64,000 bases of DNA, taken from the NCBI RefSeq assembly GCF_009827635.1, contig NZ_WTYW01000003.1, forward strand, positions 124,001 through 188,000, read 5' to 3'. Positions 36,987 through 46,104 of the stretch are shown in pieces; within the stretch, counting starts at the first letter, position 1; each line of letters begins with the position of its first letter. Made by a program: the position numbers and the translations under genes. Source of the stretch: Parapontixanthobacter aurantiacus. GTDB taxonomy: Bacteria > Pseudomonadota > Alphaproteobacteria > Sphingomonadales > Sphingomonadaceae. The notes under the pieces were generated by a model that was not told the origin of the DNA, did not search any database, and saw nothing but the letters and a program-made list of their open reading frames with translations.

Positions 36987-37032
36987 TGCTTCCCCCGCGC
37001 TTCCCCGGAGCAACCGACAGAGCGGGGAAGCA
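36987..37032. repeat. Putative integrase arm-type sites, right end
   Basis: TGCTTCCCC at 36987-36995, CGCTTCCCC at 36998-37006 (one mismatch, 11-bp period) and inverted GGGGAAGCA at 37024-37032. This mirrors the set at 22678-22725 beside the left att. Confidence 0.55.
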
Positions 37033-37083
37033 GAATTCGCCAACTTGCGATCCGCTTAAGCGGTTCAATTTTCTAAAGAAAAA

Positions 37084-37158
37084 TGGAGCGGGCGAGGCGA
37101 TTCGAACGCCCGACCCCAACCTTGGCAAGGTTGTGCTCTACCCCTGAGCTACGCCCGC
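37084..37158 (-). tRNA. tRNA-Gly (anticodon GCC)
   Basis: Minus strand, 5' end 37158, CCA encoded at 37086-37084. Acceptor stem GCGGGCG/CGCCCGC pairs perfectly; D-arm AGCTCAGGGGTAGAGC; anticodon loop CTTGCCAAG with GCC; T-arm GGGCG TTCGAAT CGCC. The 3' 45 bp are repeated at 22502, so this gene is the island 1 integration site and was reconstituted at the right end. Confidence 0.95.
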
Positions 37159-37354
37159 TCACTGACGCAACCGGGCCGCTATGAATCGGCGAAGTCCCGG
37201 TGAGGAAGCGGGCAATTAGCAGCGAGGCGTATATGCGGCAAGGACAAAATTGGCTTTTCGCGCGCGCCGCCATGCATGCTATCCGCGCCCTTCACATATC
37301 CGCCCGAACGCCCACATAGGACGCATCCGGACAAAGACACGACAGGAGCAGCAC

Positions 37355-38293
37355 TTGGCAAGCATGGGCCTCAATCTCGACGAGCAAAAGGCGGTAGAGA
37401 AGTTCAAGACCGAGGTGGTCGAACCCTCGATGACGAACCTCGTCATCCTCGACTTCTATGCCGACTGGTGCGGCCCGTGCAAAGCGATCGCGCCGATGCT
37501 CGAAAAGGTCGCGACCGACTACGCCGACAAGGGCGTGGTCCTCAAGAAGATCGACGTCGATGCCGAACAGTTCATCGCTTCGCAGTTCCAGGTTCAATCC
37601 ATCCCGACGATCTACGCGATGTTCCAGGGCCAGCCCGTCGCCGACCTGACGCAGGCGCGGTCCGAATCGCAACTGAAGCAAGTGCTCGATCAGTTGCTCG
37701 AAAAGCTGCCCATCGACGGCGGCTCGGGCAACGGCGCAGCACCCGGACAACCGAGCAAGGAAGATATCGACCGCTTCGTCACCATGGGCGAGCAGGTCCT
37801 GGCCGATGGCGATGCCGAGCGGGCCGCAGGCATCTTCGCCCAAGTGGTCGACATGGCGGCAGACAACGCTTCTGCCCATGCCGGCCTCATTCGGGCGCTG
37901 GTCCTTGCCGAGCGTCTCGATGAAGCCCGCGCGATTCTCGAACAGGCAGAGACGAACCCGGCGGTTGCGACCGATCCGGCCATCCAGCAGGCCCGCACCG
38001 CGCTCGAGTTCGCCGACAACAAGCCCGACGAAGGCGAGTTTGCCCGGCTCCGCGAAGAAGCCGAAGCCAATCCGGACGACATGGATAAAGGCCTAGCCTA
38101 CGCCGAGGCCGCCTTCGCAGCGGGCAAGCGCAACGAGGCCGCCGACAAGCTTCTCTCCATGATCCGGGCCGACCGCGAGTGGAACGAGGGAGCCGCCAAG
38201 GCGAAGCTGTTGCAGTTCTTCGAGGCCGCTGGGCTGGAAGACCCCTGGACGGTGGAGAACCGGCGTCGGCTGTCGCGCATCCTGTTCGGATAA
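37355..38293 (+). CDS. CnoX/YbbN-type thioredoxin with TPR tail
   Basis: 312 aa from TTG at 37355, chosen because CAGGAG is 7 bases upstream; ATG at 37364 is the alternative. Residues 15-125 are a thioredoxin fold with active site YADWCGPCKAIAPM and cis-Pro in VQSIPTIYAMFQG. The C-terminal half holds TPR-like helices (GIFAQVVDMAADNASAHAGL, ARLREEAEANPDDMDKGLAY). The build matches CnoX, a chaperone-like redoxin protecting proteins from oxidation, here with both redox Cys retained. Confidence 0.88.
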   Translation: MASMGLNLDEQKAVEKFKTEVVEPSMTNLVILDFYADWCGPCKAIAPMLEKVATDYADKGVVLKKIDVDAEQFIASQFQVQSIPTIYAMFQGQPVADLTQARSESQLKQVLDQLLEKLPIDGGSGNGAAPGQPSKEDIDRFVTMGEQVLADGDAERAAGIFAQVVDMAADNASAHAGLIRALVLAERLDEARAILEQAETNPAVATDPAIQQARTALEFADNKPDEGEFARLREEAEANPDDMDKGLAYAEAAFAAGKRNEAADKLLSMIRADREWNEGAAKAKLLQFFEAAGLEDPWTVENRRRLSRILFG

Positions 38294-38296
38294 GCG

Positions 38297-38905
38297 GTGC
38301 GACTGTCGATCTTCCCACTCACGGGCGCGATCCTGTTTCCCGGATTGCAATTGCCGCTTCATCTGTTCGAACCGCGCTATCGCGCTCTCGTCAGCGATGC
38401 CCTTGCGCGCGACCGGCGAATTGCGATGATCCAGCCGCAGGCACGGCAGGAAGGCGCGCCCCTCTATTCCGTGGGATGCGTCGGGCGGATCGGCGAGTTC
38501 GAGGCAATGGACGACGGCAGGTACAATATCGTCCTACAGGGAGAGAGCCGCTTTCGCATCAATCGTGAGCTCGATGTGACGACGCCGTTCCGGCAGGTCG
38601 ATGCAGACCTGCTGGAAGACGATCACGACGAGGCCTTGTCCAGCGTCGAGCGGGCGGGCCTCGAAAGCGAGGCGCGGCTCTTCGCCGAAGCGCAGGGTTA
38701 CCGTGTCGACTGGGACTCCGTCACCCGGCTTGACGACATGACAATGGTGAACGGCATCGCGCAGATCGCGCCGTTCGATGCCGCGTCAAAGCAGGCACTG
38801 CTGGAGGCGCCGGATCTCGCGGCGCGTTGCGAGTTGCTGGTCCAGCTCATGCAATTCTTCGGACTGCATGACGGTGACGACGAGGGCCGCGTCACCTTGC
38901 AGTAG
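38297..38905 (+). CDS. LON peptidase substrate-binding domain protein
   Basis: 202 aa, GTG start 3 bp after the thioredoxin stop, so one operon. It holds only the N-terminal domain of Lon: LSIFPLTGAILFPGLQLPLH, FEPRYRALVSDALARDRRIA, VGCVGRIGEFEAMDDGRYNI, LQGESRFRI. No ATPase or protease part. The function of free-standing LON domains is unknown. Confidence 0.88.
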   Translation: MRLSIFPLTGAILFPGLQLPLHLFEPRYRALVSDALARDRRIAMIQPQARQEGAPLYSVGCVGRIGEFEAMDDGRYNIVLQGESRFRINRELDVTTPFRQVDADLLEDDHDEALSSVERAGLESEARLFAEAQGYRVDWDSVTRLDDMTMVNGIAQIAPFDAASKQALLEAPDLAARCELLVQLMQFFGLHDGDDEGRVTLQ

Positions 38906-38935
38906 CGACCGGCGTCTCGCATCATTTCGTCCTCG

Positions 38936-39559
38936 TCAGACGCCGAAACTGCCCCGCAGACCATCGATCACATATTGTGCCGCCAAGGCTGCGAGAAGCA
39001 CGCCGAGCAGGCGCGTGATGACCGCTTCCACCCGATCGCCGAAAATCCGCATCAGTGGTCCGGCAGCAATGAGCGCCAGCATCGTCAGGATCAGGACGGA
39101 GGCCAGCGCCCCGAGCACTGCGAGGGATTGCTCGGTCCCGCGGGCATTGTTCATCAGCAGCATGATCGCGGCGATCGCGCCAGGACCGGCCAGCATCGGC
39201 ATCGCCATCGGAAAGACCGAAACGTCCTCTACCTCGGGCGTTGCCGCTACTCTTTCGGCCCGTTCTTCCCGCCGCTGCGTGCGTTTTTCGAAAACCATTT
39301 CGAACGCGATAAAGAATAGCATGAGGCCGCCCGCAATCCGGAAACTGTCGAGTTCGATGTGCAATGCCGACAGGAGTTGCTCTCCGAACAGGGCAAAGCC
39401 CAGCAGGATAGCGCTCGCGATAAGGCAGGCGCGGATCGCCATGCTGCGCGCTTCGGCCGCGCTCGCATCCTTGGTCAGCCCGGCATAGATTGGCGCGCAG
39501 CCGGGCGGATCGATGACCACGAACAGCGTGACGAAAGCGGAGATGAAGAGTTCGAGCAT
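38936..39559 (-). CDS. MarC family membrane protein
   Basis: 207 aa from ATG at 39559. Six hydrophobic segments in the MarC pattern: FISAFVTLFVVIDPPGCAPI at the start, RIAGGLMLFFIAFEMVFE, FPMAMPMLAGPGAIAAIMLL, ITRLLGVLLAALAAQYVIDG. The family is widespread in inner membranes without an agreed function. Confidence 0.88.
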   Translation of the reverse strand: MLELFISAFVTLFVVIDPPGCAPIYAGLTKDASAAEARSMAIRACLIASAILLGFALFGEQLLSALHIELDSFRIAGGLMLFFIAFEMVFEKRTQRREERAERVAATPEVEDVSVFPMAMPMLAGPGAIAAIMLLMNNARGTEQSLAVLGALASVLILTMLALIAAGPLMRIFGDRVEAVITRLLGVLLAALAAQYVIDGLRGSFGV

Positions 39560-39572
39560 TGCGGGTATCGCG

Positions 39573-40343
39573 TCAATTCTCAAGCGGCTCTGGCGCGGTG
39601 AATGACAGCGCCTGCTGCCATGCGCCATCGACGATCCAGTCGACGGTAACGCTGCGTTGCTGAGCCGGTCCGTGCTGCCAGGTCCAGCGAAGCGTCCGGT
39701 CGTCGGACAGGGTAGAGCTGACTTGCGCGTTTGCGGGCGTTGTCAGCGCGGGCGGCGCAGGTATCGTCGTGCCGCGCGTCGCGCATTGGCTGACATTGCC
39801 CTCGACCATGTTCATTGCCGTAACCACGATGTCGTTTTCGCCGATGGCCGGCTGTTTGGGGGGAGCGACAGGTTGGGGATTGTCCGGCGCTCCGAAATCG
39901 TAGGTGTAGAGATATTCTCCGTTGGGCTGCCGCTCCCAGACGGTGACGAAGTCGCCTACGATGCCGCCCGGCTCGCGAAAACGCCCTTGGCTTACTGCAA
40001 GCGATCCGTCGCAGCTCATCCAGATCGCGCGCGGCTCCCACCGCACCGCTTCGTCCGGGTCGTCCTGACTGGCTAGCCATGGCTCGGCCACGATCGGTCC
40101 GTTTCGCCCATGGATAAGGGCATTGGGCGCAGCGAATTCCCGGAAAGCCGTCCACTGTCCATCGTCGCGTGCGGCGCGGGCAAAGGCGATTTCGCGGGCG
40201 ATAATGCGGCTCGGCTGCGCTTCTCCGGTCGCACCGGCCAGGGCGCGGTTGATGACGCGGTCGGGTATGCGCGGCTCGCGACTTCCGGCGCAGGCCGACA
40301 GGGCAAAGGCCAGCGAAAGAAGTGCGAAATAGTGCTTGATCAT
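39573..40343 (-). CDS. Lipoprotein, SnoaL/DUF4440-like
   Basis: 256 aa. Lipoprotein signal (LLSLAFALSACAGS). The middle (EIAFARAARDDGQWTAFREF, NALIHGRNGPIVAEPWL, GSLAVSQGRFREPGGIVGDF) has the pattern of SnoaL-like small-domain proteins, and the C-terminus has a strand-rich segment. Probably a periplasmic lipoprotein with unknown ligand. It is 13 bp before marC on the same strand. Confidence 0.7.
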   Translation of the reverse strand: MIKHYFALLSLAFALSACAGSREPRIPDRVINRALAGATGEAQPSRIIAREIAFARAARDDGQWTAFREFAAPNALIHGRNGPIVAEPWLASQDDPDEAVRWEPRAIWMSCDGSLAVSQGRFREPGGIVGDFVTVWERQPNGEYLYTYDFGAPDNPQPVAPPKQPAIGENDIVVTAMNMVEGNVSQCATRGTTIPAPPALTTPANAQVSSTLSDDRTLRWTWQHGPAQQRSVTVDWIVDGAWQQALSFTAPEPLEN

Positions 40344-40389
40344 GGACCGTCCCTAGCCCCTCGCCCCCACCTTGTCGAAGGCGATGTCG

Positions 40390-41289
40390 TCAAAGGTCGC
40401 CAGGAACATCCAGACCGGCATTGCGATGCGCGGCGACCAGCGTGTTGCGCAGCAGGACGGCTATGGTCATCGGTCCGACACCGCCGGGAACGGGAGTGAT
40501 CGCGGCAACCTTTTCCGCTGCTTCGTCATAGGCGACGTCGCCGACCAGTCGTCCCTTCGTCATACCGGGCTCCGGCGCAAGGCGATTGATCCCGACATCG
40601 ATCACGGTTGAGCCCTCCTTCAGCCAATCGCCTTTGACCATCTCGGGTCGCCCGACGGCAGCCACGACGATGTCCGCCCGGCGTACGACTTCGGGTAGGT
40701 TTTTGGTTCGGCTGTGCGCGATCGTCACGGTCGCATTCGCATCGAGTAGCATTTGCGCCATCGGCTTGCCGACGATGTTCGACCGACCGATCACGACCGC
40801 GTCGAGGCCGGACAGATCGTCTCCCAATCGATCGATCAGCATCATCATGCAGCCCAGCGGAGTGCACGGTACGAAGCCCGGCTGCCCGACGGACAGCCGC
40901 CCGGCATTGATGACATGAAACCCGTCGACATCCTTGTCCGGATCTATCGCAGCAATGACCGCCTGCTCGTCGAGGTGATCCGGCAAGGGAAGCTGGACGA
41001 GGATGCCATCGACGGCTTCGTCCTCGTTCAGCCGCTCGACAAGTTCGAGAAGCGTCTTCTCATCGACATCTGCAGGCAGCCGATGCTCGAAGCTGTTCAT
41101 ATTGGCGGCTACCGTCGCCTTGCCCTTGGACCGGACGTAAACCTCGCTCGCCGGGTCCTCACCCACGAGAACGACGGCCAGCCCGGCCTTGCGTCCCGCC
41201 TGCTGCTCGAATGTCACGGCGAGTGCACCGACCCGCTCGCGCAGATCGGCTGCAAAAGCCTTTCCGTCGATCCGCTCTGCCTTGCTCAT
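40390..41289 (-). CDS. folD: Bifunctional methylenetetrahydrofolate dehydrogenase/cyclohydrolase
   Basis: 299 aa from ATG at 41289. Motifs: [20 protein letters not shown] (with catalytic Tyr and Lys), [55 protein letters not shown] (NADP binding), [16 protein letters not shown]. It interconverts 5,10-methylene-, methenyl- and 10-formyl-THF in one-carbon metabolism. yggT lies immediately downstream of its start on the same strand, 7 bp away. Confidence 0.95.
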   Translation of the reverse strand: MSKAERIDGKAFAADLRERVGALAVTFEQQAGRKAGLAVVLVGEDPASEVYVRSKGKATVAANMNSFEHRLPADVDEKTLLELVERLNEDEAVDGILVQLPLPDHLDEQAVIAAIDPDKDVDGFHVINAGRLSVGQPGFVPCTPLGCMMMLIDRLGDDLSGLDAVVIGRSNIVGKPMAQMLLDANATVTIAHSRTKNLPEVVRRADIVVAAVGRPEMVKGDWLKEGSTVIDVGINRLAPEPGMTKGRLVGDVAYDEAAEKVAAITPVPGGVGPMTIAVLLRNTLVAAHRNAGLDVPGDL

Positions 41290-41296
41290 GTATCGG

Positions 41297-41572
41297 CTAC
41301 GCCAGGCTCGAGAGGATGATGACGATACCATTCAGCAGCAGGATCAGCACCAGCGGCGAGAAATCGATCGATCCCGTTGCGGGCAAGAACCGCCTTATGG
41401 GTTTCAATAGCGGCTCCAGCAGCGCGTTGATCGAATTGAAGACCTGCGCAAGAAACTCGTTGCTGCGATTGATGACGTTGAAAGCAAACAACAGGCCGAT
41501 CACGAACTGGATGATGACCAGCATGACGATCACGTTGATGATCATGTTGAGAATACTGATGAGTGCGATCAT
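41297..41572 (-). CDS. YggT family membrane protein
   Basis: 91 aa with two hydrophobic segments ([20 protein letters not shown] and the C-terminal [13 protein letters not shown]) joined by a loop with [20 protein letters not shown], the family signature. YggT proteins are inner-membrane proteins linked to osmotic response or cell division; the role is not settled. It is followed by folD. Confidence 0.88.
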   Translation of the reverse strand: MIALISILNMIINVIVMLVIIQFVIGLLFAFNVINRSNEFLAQVFNSINALLEPLLKPIRRFLPATGSIDFSPLVLILLLNGIVIILSSLA

Positions 41573-41704
41573 GAACGACTTGCCTCGATTGGTATGATTG
41601 CGAACCGGTCGCAGCAGGTGACGATGGCGACCGGTCGATGGAGGGGTACGGGAAATGGTGTGTTGAGGATATAAGACGCTTTCGCAAGTTTGCCAAATCG
41701 AACC

Positions 41705-42610
41705 TTACGTGTTTTCCGCCCGGATAAGGGTACCCGCCCCCCGCGAAGTAAAGAACTCGAGCAGCATGGCATGGGCCACGCGGCCATCGAGCACGACCGC
41801 AGCCTCACAACCCGCATCGACCGCCTCGATACAGGTTTCGAGCTTCGGGATCATGCCGCCCTTGACGATGCCGTCATCCGTCAGCTTGCGGATGTCGCTC
41901 GGCGTCAGATCGCTGAGGAGATTGCCGTCCCCGTCGAGCACTCCGGGAACGTCGGTCAACAGGAACAGGCGCGCAGCCCCCAATGCTCCGGCGATGGCGC
42001 CTGCCATCGTATCTGCATTGATGTTGTAGGTATGTCCTTCGCCATCGGCGCCGATCGGCGCAACGACCGGGATCATGCCGCTGGCACTCGCCGTTTCCAG
42101 CAGTGTCGTATCGACTTCGGCAGGTTTTCCCACGAAGCCCAGGTCGATCGCCTGTTCGATGAGACTGTCCGGGTCCTTCACCGTGCGCTCGACCTTTTCG
42201 GCGCGAACGAGATTGCCATCCTTGCCCGATATGCCGATCGCCTTGCCGCCCGCCTGTGCGATCCAGCCAACCAGTTGCTTGTTGATCGCCCCCGACAGGA
42301 CCATTTCCGCAATTTCCGCCGTCTGCTTGTCGGTAACCCGCAAGCCATCGACGAACTCGCTTTCGACGCCGAGCTTCTTCAGCATCGCGCCGATCTGAGG
42401 TCCTCCGCCATGAACCACGACGGGATTGATGCCGACCGCTTTCAACAACACGATATCCTCGGCGAAGTCGCGCGCCGCCCGCGCATCGCCCATCGCGTGG
42501 CCGCCATATTTCACGACGAAGGTGCGCCCCGCATAACGCTGAAAATAGGGCAGCGCCTCGATCAGCACTTCGGCCTTCGAGCGCAACGGGGTTTCGGGCT
42601 TGCCAGTCAT
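41705..42610 (-). CDS. argB: Acetylglutamate kinase
   Basis: 301 aa. Amino-acid kinase motifs: [99 protein letters not shown]. Phosphorylates N-acetylglutamate in arginine synthesis. Length and N-terminal helix fit the arginine-inhibited hexameric type. Confidence 0.96.
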   Translation of the reverse strand: MTGKPETPLRSKAEVLIEALPYFQRYAGRTFVVKYGGHAMGDARAARDFAEDIVLLKAVGINPVVVHGGGPQIGAMLKKLGVESEFVDGLRVTDKQTAEIAEMVLSGAINKQLVGWIAQAGGKAIGISGKDGNLVRAEKVERTVKDPDSLIEQAIDLGFVGKPAEVDTTLLETASASGMIPVVAPIGADGEGHTYNINADTMAGAIAGALGAARLFLLTDVPGVLDGDGNLLSDLTPSDIRKLTDDGIVKGGMIPKLETCIEAVDAGCEAAVVLDGRVAHAMLLEFFTSRGAGTLIRAENT

Positions 42611-42666
42611 GCGCCCGGCGCATAGCGGCTTGGCTTCGCGTTAGGAAGTGGGCAAGAGACCCCTCG

Positions 42667-43314
42667 ATGACGTTCCGCATCCCCCCGGCCCTGCTTTCTC
42701 CCGCTCTTCTGCTGCTTGCCGCATCGTGCAGCGAGCCAGCGGAGCAAGCTGAGACCGGCATGCCCGCCGAGGAAGAGGTCGACGCGCCGGGCTTCTGGAC
42801 AGCACTTTCCAGCCATTGCGGGCGCACCTATTCCAGCCAGATGGCGCAGGCGTCTCCGACGATCGAGGCACCGGTCACGCAAGGCGACATGCTGATGAGC
42901 ATCACGCAATGCAGTGATACCCGGATCGTCATGCCGTTTTACACGCAGGACGAAAGGGGCGACTGGCTACGCGCCCGGCAATGGATCTTCGCCCGCGACG
43001 AGACGGGCGGCCTCGCCATGCGCTACGAACGCCGGCGACAGGATCGCTCGGGCGATACCGTCACCCTGTTCGACGCCGCCGAGGCCTCCGGCAACGCCGC
43101 GGTTTTCGAGCGGCGTGGCTGGTCCGAAAGGGCAGCCAATAGCTGGCGCATCGCGGTCGATCCGGCAGGTAAGGACGACGCACAGATCGCCTATGAATTG
43201 GCGGACGCGCCCGGTCGTCCCTATCGCATTACCTTCGATGCGAGCCGCCCCGTTCCGCTTCCCCCGATCGCGGAGGCGCAAACGGGCCGGCAGGGCCTCT
43301 CGCAAAAACCCTGA
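42667..43314 (+). CDS. Lipoprotein, paralogue of 44941-45591
   Basis: 215 aa with lipobox LLLLAASCSEP. The mature protein has FWTALSSHCGRTYSSQMAQ and, later, ITFDASRPVPLPPIAEA. The same pattern (FWDNLTSHCGSTYAGG; VEFDASEPMAAPP) recurs in the gene at 44941, so the two are paralogues of one family. Two conserved Cys (SHCG and TQCSD) may form a disulfide. Function unknown. Confidence 0.7.
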   Translation: MTFRIPPALLSPALLLLAASCSEPAEQAETGMPAEEEVDAPGFWTALSSHCGRTYSSQMAQASPTIEAPVTQGDMLMSITQCSDTRIVMPFYTQDERGDWLRARQWIFARDETGGLAMRYERRRQDRSGDTVTLFDAAEASGNAAVFERRGWSERAANSWRIAVDPAGKDDAQIAYELADAPGRPYRITFDASRPVPLPPIAEAQTGRQGLSQKP

Positions 43315-43359
43315 CCGGCCCACGGGCGCTGGGCAGGCACTTGGCCTGCCCGCGTCGAA

Positions 43360-43650
43360 CTATCGTCGTTGATGGACCTTCGTGTAGTTGGTCGACGACG
43401 CTGCCCGGTCCTCGCGATAGATCGCGTGACCGTCCTGCAGGTCGAGATGGTCGACCGAAACGAGCCGGCCGTCATCCATCCTCACGGCGAGCACATGCTC
43501 CGCCTCGCGATCGACCAGCATATCCTCGATCCGGCCATATTCGTCGCCGGTCGCGGAGCGCACGGGCCAGCCGCGAATGTCCTGATTGTCATGGACGAGA
43601 TGCCACTTGTCGAGCGAATCCAGTTCTTCGAATCTCTTGTCGTGCTTCAC
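43360..43650 (-). CDS. PRC-barrel domain protein
   Basis: 96 aa. The PRC-barrel is evident: DIRGWPVRSATGDEYGRIED followed by MLVDREAEHVLAVRMDDG and VSVDHLDLQDGHAIYRED. Stand-alone PRC barrels of this kind are often stress-induced. Its ATG overlaps the stop of the upstream membrane-anchored gene (ATGA), so the two are coupled. Confidence 0.85.
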   Translation of the reverse strand: MKHDKRFEELDSLDKWHLVHDNQDIRGWPVRSATGDEYGRIEDMLVDREAEHVLAVRMDDGRLVSVDHLDLQDGHAIYREDRAASSTNYTKVHQRR

Positions 43651-44159
43651 GATACAACTCCTCCGTCCGCTACGCTTACGCGGCTTGCATAGATATAGGC
43701 CTCGTTCGTGCCTTCGAGATCTTCACGCACGCCTTCCGGCATTTCCGACAGGTCGAGCGAGCGTACATCACCCGTCAGCGACACGGTCGAGCCGGGGTTC
43801 ACGTCGATGCGCCCTTCCGTCGGCGTATCGGGCGTCGGTACCTGGTCGAAGCGCACGAGCGTTTCCTCTGCGCCTTCGCCGATGGTGAAGCCCATGTCGC
43901 CCACGAGACGGTTCACTTCGACACCGTCGAGCTGAATTTCCTCGCCGATCCGCGTGCCGAGCGTACCCAGTGCGGCCATGCCGAGCGGTCCTTCGGCCAC
44001 GTCGACCGTATCGGTCGCCACGATGTCCGTCTCGAGCGGCTCCACTTCTTCTTCATCGGCTTCCGAGACCAGCCACCAGATGAGCGCAATGATGCCGGCC
44101 AGCAGCAAGAGCCACCAGATCCAGCTGTTCGATTTCTTTTCTACGGGAATTTCCGCCAC
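43647..44159 (-). CDS. Membrane-anchored hypothetical protein
   Basis: 170 aa from GTG at 44159, chosen because AGGAGG lies 7 bases upstream. One hydrophobic segment (SWIWWLLLLAGIIALIWWLV) near the N-terminus and an acidic periplasmic domain follow. The C-terminal part (IDVNPGSTVSLTGDVRSLDL) looks OB-fold or BON-like in pattern but is not clear. Coupled to the PRC-barrel gene. Confidence 0.7.
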   Translation of the reverse strand: MAEIPVEKKSNSWIWWLLLLAGIIALIWWLVSEADEEEVEPLETDIVATDTVDVAEGPLGMAALGTLGTRIGEEIQLDGVEVNRLVGDMGFTIGEGAEETLVRFDQVPTPDTPTEGRIDVNPGSTVSLTGDVRSLDLSEMPEGVREDLEGTNEAYIYASRVSVADGGVVS

Positions 44160-44365
44160 CGAATGTCCTCCTGTTTTGACGTCGCGGCGCATGCATGCCG
44201 CCTGTCAAACCAAGGGGTAGCCACCATGCCCCGTTCCCATATAATAACTTATATCAAGATATTTTGTTCGTTCTTTCAATTCGTTACCTGTTTGCAGCTT
44301 TCGGCCATCGCCCCCAAAGCTCCCGCGACGCCCCCCGCTGCGGTGGAACGCAGAACGGCGCTCTA

Positions 44366-44860
44366 TCACCTGTGACCTTCGTCCCACCCGCCATCCTCCG
44401 CATCCGCCATGCGCAAGGCCCGGTCGAGCTGCGCGAGATGCTGGAGAAGCGCGGAATTGTCGGGTCTTCGCGCGCTCTTCACGTAACGCCCGCGATACAT
44501 GATGGTGACGATCAGCCCGTGTTCCGCGCGATAGCGGGCAGGCAGGTCCGTGACTTTCGGTGACGCCTCCTGCGCAGGATCGCAAGACTTCGGGCGTTTG
44601 CCGAGCGCCGCATCCCATGCCCGCGCGAAACTCGCCGCCCCCTCGCGCGCCCGCAGGCGATAGGCGCCTTCTCGCGCCATCGAGACCGCCTGCGCCGCTG
44701 CCGCGACCGAGCGCGTCTCGGCCAGATAGCCGATAAAGGCGGCCTGCCGCTCATGCGTCCAGCCATCCTTGCGCCCGCTCACCGGGACCGGATGGAAGGC
44801 GGGGATACGGCGGCGGCGGATCGGAAAGGGCGGCGGCAACGGGGGCGGATAGCGTTTCAT
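44366..44860 (-). CDS. Conserved hypothetical, helix-turn-helix-like
   Basis: 164 aa. Pro-rich N-terminus, then GWTHERQAAFIGYLAETRSV and AAAAQAVSMAREGAYRLRAR, which has a helix-turn-helix shape like that of terminase-small-subunit or Mor-type DNA-binding proteins, then FARAWDAALG. The C-terminal half is unknown. Possibly DNA-binding; the call is weak. Confidence 0.6.
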   Translation of the reverse strand: MKRYPPPLPPPFPIRRRRIPAFHPVPVSGRKDGWTHERQAAFIGYLAETRSVAAAAQAVSMAREGAYRLRAREGAASFARAWDAALGKRPKSCDPAQEASPKVTDLPARYRAEHGLIVTIMYRGRYVKSARRPDNSALLQHLAQLDRALRMADAEDGGWDEGHR

Positions 44861-44940
44861 GGCAAGCGAAACACGATGCCGCGCGCCGGGCGTGTAGGAA
44901 AGGAGTAGCGCACAGCATCCGTGATGTTAAGAATGGCGCA

Positions 44941-45591
44941 ATGCGCAAACCCGCCCTTCCCGCCGCATCAGCGGCGTTCGTCTCCGTCCTCCTTTCGGCC
45001 TGTGCAACCATGGACGGTTCGCCGACCCTGCCTGCCTCGCAGGAGTCGTTCTGGGACAATCTGACGAGCCACTGCGGCAGTACCTACGCGGGCGGCCTCG
45101 CCAGTTCCGATCAGCGCGACGTGAATTTCGAAGGGCGGCGGATGTTCGCCCATTGGGCGGAGTGCAGCGGCAACCGCGTCGCCATTGCCTTCCATGTCGA
45201 GGACGACGACGCACCCGGCGGCTGGGATCGCAGCCGCACCTGGATCATCACGCGCAGCGCGGACGGCCTGCGCTTGAAGCACGACCATCGCCACGCGGAC
45301 GGCAGCGAGGATGCGGTGACGCGATATGGCGGAGACACGCTTTCGACCGGAACCGCACGCATACGGGACTTTCCGGTGGACGCCTTCTCGCACGCCCTGT
45401 TCGAGCGCGAGGGACTGGACCAATCGCTCACCAACGTCTGGCGCGTAGAGGTTTCCCCGGCAAGTGCGCCGGGAGCAATGTTCGCCTACCAACTGACGCG
45501 CCGAAACGACCCGACGCGGCTGTTCCGGGTGGAGTTCGATGCAAGCGAGCCAATGGCCGCACCGCCGCCCGCGGGGGGCCAGATAAACTGA
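44941..45591 (+). CDS. Lipoprotein, paralogue of 42667-43314
   Basis: 216 aa with lipobox AFVSVLLSACATM. Same family as the 42667 gene: FWDNLTSHCGSTYAGG, CSGNRVAIAFHVEDDD, DRSRTWIITRSADGLRLKHD, VEFDASEPMAAPPP. The pair is about 1.6 kb apart in the same orientation, which suggests an old local duplication. Function unknown. Confidence 0.7.
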   Translation: MRKPALPAASAAFVSVLLSACATMDGSPTLPASQESFWDNLTSHCGSTYAGGLASSDQRDVNFEGRRMFAHWAECSGNRVAIAFHVEDDDAPGGWDRSRTWIITRSADGLRLKHDHRHADGSEDAVTRYGGDTLSTGTARIRDFPVDAFSHALFEREGLDQSLTNVWRVEVSPASAPGAMFAYQLTRRNDPTRLFRVEFDASEPMAAPPPAGGQIN

Positions 45592-45612
45592 TCCGGCGGG
45601 GCACTCGCCCCC

Positions 45613-45906
45613 CTAATCGAACAGTTCTTCGAAAAAGCTCTTCTTGCGCTTGTGCGGCTTGCGATAGCCATGGCCGTAGCCCGAGTGACCGTGGCCGCCT
45701 TGCTGCGCGTGGCTGGGCGCGGCGGCTTGCCGGGGGCCGGGCTCAGGCACGCTGCGCTCGATAATCTTGTCGAGTTCGCCGCGGTCGAGCCATACGCCGC
45801 GGCACTGCGGGCAGTAGTCGATCTCGATCCCCTGCCGGTCGCTCATGGCCAGGGGAACGCTGCACACGGGACACTGCATGGCGGATACTTCAGATTGGCT
45901 GCGCAT
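45613..45906 (-). CDS. zf-TFIIB domain protein
   Basis: 97 aa from ATG at 45906, chosen for AAGGAGAGG 6 bases upstream. Two Cys pairs, MQCPVCSVPL and IDYCPQCRGVWLDRGELDKI, form the TFIIB-type zinc ribbon. A His/Gly-rich linker (QQGGHGHSGYGHGYRKPHK) follows and the C-terminus KKSFFEELFD is typical of the family. Function unknown. Confidence 0.85.
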   Translation of the reverse strand: MRSQSEVSAMQCPVCSVPLAMSDRQGIEIDYCPQCRGVWLDRGELDKIIERSVPEPGPRQAAAPSHAQQGGHGHSGYGHGYRKPHKRKKSFFEELFD

Positions 45907-46052
45907 GGAATTCCTCTCCTTAATCTCTCTTTCACTGGAGATGGGCTTCGGCTTAAAATCTATCAAGAGCGGCTGCTGTCGGAGACGGGGCGTGAGCCGC
46001 GATCGCTCCGTTCCCTCACGTGAGTGGCCGAGGTTTATGACCCGGTCTTTCC

Positions 46053-46104
46053 CCCACCCTTCACACGGGTGGGGTCGCAAGTTCAATCCTTGCCGCGCCC
46101 ACCA
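46053..46104 (+). repeat. 3'-half tRNA-Val(CAC) fragment, putative att site
   Basis: The anticodon arm (CACCC TTCACAC GGGTG, anticodon CAC), variable loop, T-arm (GCAAG TTCAATC CTTGC), acceptor 3' strand CGCGCCC and encoded ACCA are intact. No D-arm or 5' acceptor strand precedes it at the right distance, so this is a fragment. The integrase gene ends 123 bp beyond its 3' end. Confidence 0.7.

Larger units (their letters stand above)
22502..37128. mobile_element. Genomic island 1 integrated in tRNA-Gly(GCC)
   Basis: A perfect 45-bp direct repeat occurs at 22502-22546 and 37084-37128. The right copy is the 3' half of an intact tRNA-Gly; the left copy is an isolated fragment in the same orientation. 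A tyrosine integrase starts 256 bp inside the left end. The contents are accessory: integrase, origin remnant, MNT-HEPN, IS5-family element, cobalamin uptake, chromate efflux. Genes on either side (TonB receptor; thioredoxin, folD, argB) look chromosomal. Removing the island would place the receptor gene beside the tRNA. Confidence 0.88.

Noticed and set aside
45988-46104. tRNA-Val with an intron, using GGGCGTG at 45988 as 5' acceptor strand
   Set aside because: The 7-bp match can pair, but no D-arm lies between and the spacing would be over 40 bases too long; taken as chance.
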